Positions 58,386-64,000 of a stretch of DNA of 64,000 nt are shown here, piece after piece. The notes under the pieces are model-generated. The model made no database searches, was not told the DNA's origin, and saw nothing but the letters and a program-made list of their open reading frames with translations. Origin of the DNA: Mercenaria mercenaria (Eukaryota; Mollusca; Bivalvia; Venerida; Veneridae); the NCBI RefSeq assembly GCF_021730395.1, contig NC_069366.1:86230501-86294500 (forward strand), written 5' to 3'. The stretch's first letter is position 1, and the number at the start of each line of letters is the position of its first letter. The translations under genes were made by a program, and so were the position numbers.

Positions 58386-61300
58386 TTACAATGGTTCAAG
58401 TTCTGCTTTAGGTTCTTTGTGTTTCTTTTTCTTCTTGCCTGATAATTTATCGGCCATTTCTACTTCCTCGTAAGATGGTAATTCATCCTCAGGGGGGTTA
58501 GGAAGATTGTCTAAATTGGGCACTGCCTGACCTTGAACCGGTGGTAGCTTGCCACCACCTAATTTGAAGGGTAGGGGAGGAACAGTTTTTCCGAATGGAG
58601 ATGGAAGAGATGACAAATCTCCTGCTTTTTTCTGAAGCATAGGCTCTCCCGGAGGAGGGTGAAAAGTTGGTGTTGGCGGGGGTTGATCATGTTCATCTTC
58701 TGGTGGGTGGTTTGGTAACGGTGTTTCTGGGACTTCATCTCTGTTTGGCGGGAAACTCGGTGCAGGGGTTTGGGGTATATCTGGAGTCGGTGCAATGTCA
58801 GCTTCTACACCGGATGAAGTTGCGGCACGACTAATACCACCAGGGGTGGGGGTTGGGGTCGGGCCAAGATCATGTCTTGTAGGTTCTGGTTCCTTCACTC
58901 TGGATACTCCATATGGTTGTTTGACTTGTGTGTCCTCAGATGTCGGTGCAGAAGGCTTGGCCTCAGCTTGTTGTTTATCTTTCCAAACTAAATTATCTCC
59001 TAGCTGAAGAGCTGCTGCCATCTTACTAGCTGTCTCCTGAACCTATTAACAATAAAACAACACAATCAACAATATATAGCAAAACATTTTATGCTATATT
59101 CACATGCAGTTACATCTATATGCAAGGAGGCTAGATATCAAACAGATATGCTTGAGGAAATCCAGGTAACCATAAGCTTCAGAGACTATTTTCAACTTTA
59201 TTCCTATACATGTAAAAGTGTTTCAATTCTAATCATCAGTTTAAAACAGGTATTTTTAAAGTTGTGCTGAAGGCTGAGCATAAAACTATTGTGTCTTGTT
59301 CTTTATTTATATACAGTTACAGCAGTTTCCAACTCAGTCCTCTGTATGAATAAAGCAAAATCAAGGCCATCAATGATGGCTATACAATTTGGCCAATTGA
59401 TTCAGCAATTCAACTCAAGTCATTAGATGGTTACTTCTTTAAGATTATCTTAAGAACTAAAGATTTCTGAAAAGATTCCATCTTTCTGTCAAAGCAGTAA
59501 GAATTCAGCAACAACCAGTTTCGTTTTAGGTAGTATATTGGAGGACCATCCAGGGATCATAACTGCAGACCAAACTTAATTAAACAAGTGATCGCGTATT
59601 GCAGTGGCAATACCGAAGTCCCCTTCCGGTGAAAAATGTTTCTTTTTTACTTGACCTTAAATAGTGTCCTTGACCTTTGACCGACAACCATGGGTCATGC
59701 GCGTGACACATAGTCTAATCAATGGGAACATTTCTGTGTAGTACTAAAGAAATCCTTCAATGTTATTAAAAAGAAATGGAGCAGAAATGAATTTTTACTT
59801 GACCCTGAACAGTGACCTTGACCTTTAAACGACATGTATTGACCATGTGTTGACACATTGTCTCATCATAGGGAGAATTTGTGTTTAGCACTATATATAA
59901 TCCATCAATGTATATAAAAGTTATTGGGCAGAAACAATTTTTACTTGACCTTCTATAGTGACCTTGACCTTTAACCTACAAGAATAAGTCATCTACATGC
60001 ATAAGCTACACATTGCCATCTATTCACAAACCAGAGGTAGACAAAAAAAATAGGAGGTGCGCAAGTTCATATCATGATAAAGAATCATGCAAGGTTTAAT
60101 AAACTTATATTAAATACTTTTTGAGCTAGGCACGTCACAAGGTGAAAATGTGCATTTTTGACTATTTCAGGGGCCATAACTCTGGAAATAGGGGGCAGAT
60201 CCAGATGAAAAATAGGAGGTGCACAAGTTCATATCGTGATAAAGACTCAAGCAAGGTTTAATAAATTTAAATTAAATACTTTTTGAGCTAGGCGCGTCAA
60301 AAGGTGAAAATGTGCATTTTCGACTATTTCAGGGACCATAACTCTGGAAATAGGGGGCAGAGCCAGACGAAAAATAGAAAATGCGCAACTTCAAATCAGG
60401 ACAAAGACTCATGCAAGGTTTCATGAATTTATATCAAATACTTTTGAGCTAGGCACGTCACGAACTTCGGACGGACGGACAAGACAAAACCTATATGCCC
60501 CCTCAACTCATGGGAGGACACAAAAATAGTTACATAGGTTGCAGTACAATTTACAAATTTTATAATGCTACACAGTCGCATAAAATATCAGAAAAGTTCC
60601 AAAAGCAAGCTAGCAATTACGAACTTACCTCAGAATCTGTATTGAGTGGATTAGCATTGCCCTTCAGAACTTTTACTTTAGATTCAAACTTTGAGAACTG
60701 TTTCTGTGACAGTTTTCTATCACTGATGTTGTAGAGGAACACAGAGTAATTCAGAGAGATCATAGGATCTTTCCTGAAAATGTAATTTAACACAAATTGT
60801 TATGTTTAACACATTATGATGTCAAAATTGTAAAATACATGCCCCTGGAAAATGCCGGATAGAATAATGAATAAAGTCCACAACAGGGTCGTGCTTATAA
60901 AAGGTGTGTGTGCATGTTAACTTCCTGTTGATGATATCTACCAAGTTTCATTTCAACTGGATGGAAACTGTAGGATGGGTTGAGTGCACTTGAAAGTGAG
61001 ATGGTCACACTGGCGGATGGGCTGACTGATGGAGGGACAGACAGTTCAAACACTGAAAACTGTAGAAGCTGAGTCAGGAATATATGCAAATGTTCAACTT
61101 ACATTGTTGATGAAAACCAAGTTTCATTTCAACATGATACAAGATGTAGGAGGAAATGAGTTCACACTGTTCTAATGTAGCTGAATATAATTTTTCAGTC
61201 TAATAAGGGACCATAACTCAAACATAATAATAGGACTTCAATATTTAAACAATATGCACAAATAAACTTCATGCTGACAATGTATACCAAGTTTCATTTC

Positions 61301-61947
61301 AATGGGATGGAAACTGTAGGAGGGGTTAAGTACACAAGAAAGTGTGAGGGACAGACTGGAGAATGGGCTGACTGACGGACCAAGTTACTCTAGGTCTCCC
61401 ACACAGTGTGCATAAAAATACACCACCTACATCAAACTTATTAATTTTGTCACAAATTTTAGCTTTACATGCAACTATTTTTCTTATTTTCTGCATCTTA
61501 CAAGGTACCATTATAGGTGAAACTTAGCACTGAATTTGATATGTAGCAGATACTGCTGCCTACTTTAAGAGGAGCATATGCCCCTCCGTGCATTATTTCA
61601 TTACGAGCGGAAACCTTGGTAGAACTACCAACCTTCCGTAAGTTAGCTGGATGGCTTTGTCACATGAAGAATTCAATGCCTCGGGTGAGCTTCGAACCCA
61701 CATCAATGAGGGGCAAGTGATCTGAAGTCAGCGAACTTAAACCATTCAGTCACGGAGGCTCCTTAACAGATGCTTCACTCCTTTTGCAACATGTATTTCT
61801 GCTAAAACTCTTTTCAGCGTAAGTTTGAACCAAAATTCAATATACAAAGTCTGTTATAAAAGAGTGTTTGTACTCACTCATCAAGCTGTAATGCTTGTTC
61901 ATACGCCTGTCTGGCATTTTCTGCATCCTCCAGGTGTGTCAGTGCAA
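58386..61947 (-). CDS. BBS4: BBS4 homologue, 3' part (BBSome TPR subunit)
   Basis: Three minus-strand exons: 61947-61878, 60773-60629 and 59042-58386, with GT/AG borders and matching phases. They encode 'ALTHLEDAENARQAYEQA' (TPR helix pair), 'KDPMISLNYSVFLYNISD' and 'VQETASKMAAALQLGDNLVW'. The order and wording fit BBS4, whose vertebrate form reads closely in the same segments ('NLNYAVLLYN', 'KLGAALQVGEALVW'). BBS4 is a subunit of the BBSome, which sorts membrane proteins into and out of cilia, and acts at the basal body and pericentriolar material; this is family knowledge. The last exon continues with about 190 residues rich in Pro, Glu and Ser ('PTPTPTPGG', 'PPEDEHDQPPPTPTFHPPP'), then PSYEEVEMADK and a basic KKKKKHKEPK before the stop. 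This tail seems longer than in vertebrates. Exons for the N-terminal TPRs lie beyond the right edge of the window or within it unseen. Confidence 0.85.
59585..60500 (+). repeat. Tandem-core repeat in BBS4 intron
   Basis: The first half (59585-60000) holds three diverged units with 'ttacttgacc' and 'gaccttgacctttgacc'. The second half (60040-60470) has three units of about 155 bp with 'gctaggcacgtcacaaggtg' and 'ccataactctggaaataggg'. A GGACGGACGGAC tract at about 60468-60480 closes it. This resembles a pearl-like element; the ends are not certain. Confidence 0.6.
60900..61400 (-). repeat. Repeated 'accaagtttcatttcaa' units in BBS4 intron
   Basis: Blocks at about 60935, 61115 and 61285 share 'accaagtttcatttcaa'; the first and third continue with 'tggatggaaactgtaggatg'-type sequence. 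Confidence 0.5.
61560..61762 (-). mobile_element. tRNA-headed SINE, family 1, head at right end
   Basis: The body 'gcccctccgtgcattatttc' and 'gctggatggctttgtcacat' leads to a reversed tRNA-like segment at about 61685-61760 ('gagcttcgaacccacatcaa', 'accattcagtcacggaggct'). It lies in a BBS4 intron. Confidence 0.65.
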
Positions 61948-62289
61948 CTAAAAATAGATAAATGTATATTTCACATAATCCAGGTGTACCAGAGCAAATA
62001 ATAGAAACTGACACATAGATTATTCAAACAAACAAATTCATTGAATTGATCCCACACCCAAGTATGCACTGTGTCAAGTATAAAGAAGTTCTTGCACTGG
62101 CTACTTCTTACTGTAGGTATCTGTAGACTACGAAACAATCAAAGGGCAGTAACTCTAAGTAAACTTAAGAGATCATGACAAAAGTGTGTGCATCACTGCA
62201 CTATTCTGTTGTATACTTATTTTAAATTTTAAGTATAATGAAATTTTGTTACCCTGTTCTTAGCTATTAAGTTATTTTAGGATTTTAAA

Positions 62290-63943
62290 ACAAGAGGGCC
62301 AAGATGGCCCTAGGTCGCTCACCTGAGAAACACACCATAACAGTGTAAACATGGCTGACCAAGTGATTTCATGGAAACAAATATTCTGACCAATTTTTAT
62401 TAAGATTGGACCAAAAATGTGGTCTCTTAAATGTAAACAAGTATTTTCTTCAATTTGACCTAGTGACCTAGTTTTTGAGCCAAGATGACCTACAGTTGAA
62501 CTTGACCTAGATTTATCAAGGCAATCATTCTGACCAAACTTCATCAACCTCAATTGAAAAATACAGCCTCTATTGCATACAAAATGTTTTTCTTTGCTTT
62601 GTCCTAGCGACCTAGTTTTTGACCCCAGATGACCCATATTCAAATCTGACCTTAATTTCACCAAAGCTATCATTCTGACCAAATTTCAGGAAGATCAATT
62701 GAAAAATACAGTCTCTATTGCATACACAAGGTTCTTCTTTGATTTGACCTACTGACCTTGTTTTTGGCCACAGATGACCCATTTTCTAACCTGACCTAAA
62801 ATTCATCAAGGCAATCATTCTGACTAAATTTTATGAATATCAAGTTTAAAATGCAGCCCCTATTGCATATACAAGATTTTTCTTTAATTTGACTGGGTGA
62901 CCTAGTTTTTGACCCTAGATGACCCATATTCAAACTCCACCTAGGTTTTATCCAGACAAACATTCTGATCAAATTTCATGAAGATCTGGTGTAAAATGCA
63001 GCCCATATTGCAAACACAAGGTTTTTCTTTGTTTTGACCTAGTTTTTGATTCCAGATGACCCATATTCAAACTTGACCTAGATTTCATCAAGGCAATCAT
63101 TCTGATCGAAATTCATGAAGATCAATTGAAAAATACAGCCTCTATCGCATACACAAGGTTTTTCTTTGATTTGACCTAGTGACCTAGTTTTTGATCCCAG
63201 ATGACCCATCTTCGAACTTGACCTAGATTTATCAAGGCAATCATTCTGATCGAAATTCATGAAGATCAATTGAAAAATACAGCCTCTATCACATACTCAA
63301 GGTTTTTCTTTAATTTGACCTAGTGACCTAGTTTTTGACCCTAGATAATCCATTTTCGAATTTGGCCTAGTTTTCATCAAGGTAATTCTTACAAAATTTC
63401 ATGAAGATCAGTTGAAAAATACAGCCTCTATCACATACACAAGGTTTTTCTTTGATTTGACCTAGTTTTTGACCCTAGATGACCCATTTTCAAAGTTGAC
63501 CTAGATTTTATCAAGGTAATCATTCTGACCAAACAGCATGAAGATCAAATGGAAAATACAGCCTCTATCACATACACAAGGTTTTTCTTTGATTTGACCT
63601 AGTGACCTTGTTTTTGACCCTAGATTACCCATTTTCAAACTCGGCCTAGATTTTATCAAGGTAATCATTCTGACCAAACAGCATGAAGATCAACTGAAAA
63701 ATACAGCCTCTATCACATACACAAGGTTTTTCTCTGATTTGACCTAGTGACCTAGTTTTTGATCCAAGATGACCAATTTCTGAACTCAGCCTAGATTTCA
63801 TCAAGGCAATCATTCTGACAAAATTTCATGAAGATCAGTTGAAAAATACAGCCTCTATCGCATACACAAGCTAAATGTTGACCGACGACAGACAGGCGCC
63901 GGACATCGAGCGATCACAATAAGTCACGTTGCTCAGGTGAGCT
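62290..63943 (+). mobile_element. Pearl-like (HINE-type) element, complete, in BBS4 intron or flank
   Basis: ACAAGAGGGCC with the palindrome GGGCCAAGATGGCCC and 'cgctcacctgag' at the left. About ten tandem units of about 146 bp with 'tgacctagtgacctag' and 'acacaaggtttttctttgat' follow. A GACAG/GCCGG tract precedes 'gttgctcaggtgagct' at the right. The core units match those at 395-1550 closely, so the two belong to one subfamily. Open frames on the minus strand are repeat translations. Confidence 0.8.
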
Positions 63944-64000
63944 AAAAATATGTGTATGTGGTGATCTAAAAGATGAGAAAGACAAGACTTTAGTAATATT

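Noticed and set aside
58795-59007. Plus-strand frame opposite the last BBS4 exon
   Set aside because: Antisense shadow of the proline-rich BBS4 tail.

Overview
This is nuclear DNA from an animal, most likely a bivalve mollusc of the heterodont or venerid type. The gene structure is eukaryotic: short exons with GT/AG borders, long AT-rich introns, no operons. The repeats are typical of bivalves: elements with tandem cores full of TGACC-type motifs and a (GACG)n or (GACGCC)n tract near one end (pearl-like, Helentron-related), tRNA-headed SINEs, and many near-perfect palindromic MITEs. The organism call is inference from this repeat style; no marker gene settles the species.

Genes. (1) Two tandem paralogues on the + strand, 3953-8149 and 13756-16274. 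Each has four exons and encodes a small type I membrane protein: signal peptide, CUB domain, LDL-receptor class A module, transmembrane helix and a short cysteine-rich tail. (2) A minus-strand gene at 42456-51594 with an apparent seven-base first coding exon, an 8.2 kb intron and a large last exon. It encodes an unrecognised single-pass membrane protein of 308 residues with a basic, Ser/Thr/Lys-rich tail. (3) The 3' part of a BBS4 homologue (BBSome, TPR protein) on the minus strand, three exons at 58386-61947, with the 5' part beyond the right edge. (4) A 5'-truncated non-LTR retrotransposon with an open reverse transcriptase frame at 48305-49933, inside the intron of gene 2 in the opposite orientation.

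Layout. 1-1631 pearl-like element; 2713-2990 SINE; 3953-16274 the CUB/LDLa gene pair, with a long-TIR transposon (9221-11263) and a minisatellite (8395-8980) between them; 16980-25302 a nest of inverted repeats, foldback elements and pearl-like insertions; 25589-41302 mainly MITEs, SINEs, hairpins and a 3 x 380 bp palindromic satellite; 42456-51594 the membrane-protein gene; 52700-58385 repeats, MITE and SINE; 58386-61947 BBS4; 62290-63943 another pearl-like element, just upstream of the last BBS4 exon seen.

The most informative part is 16.9-23.1 kb. Two pearl-like elements each interrupt one arm of an inverted repeat, so the intact opposite arm records the empty site. In both cases the rejoined flanks align with the intact arm with no target-site duplication, as expected for Helitron/Helentron-type insertion. 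No tRNA, rRNA, CRISPR or viral element was found.
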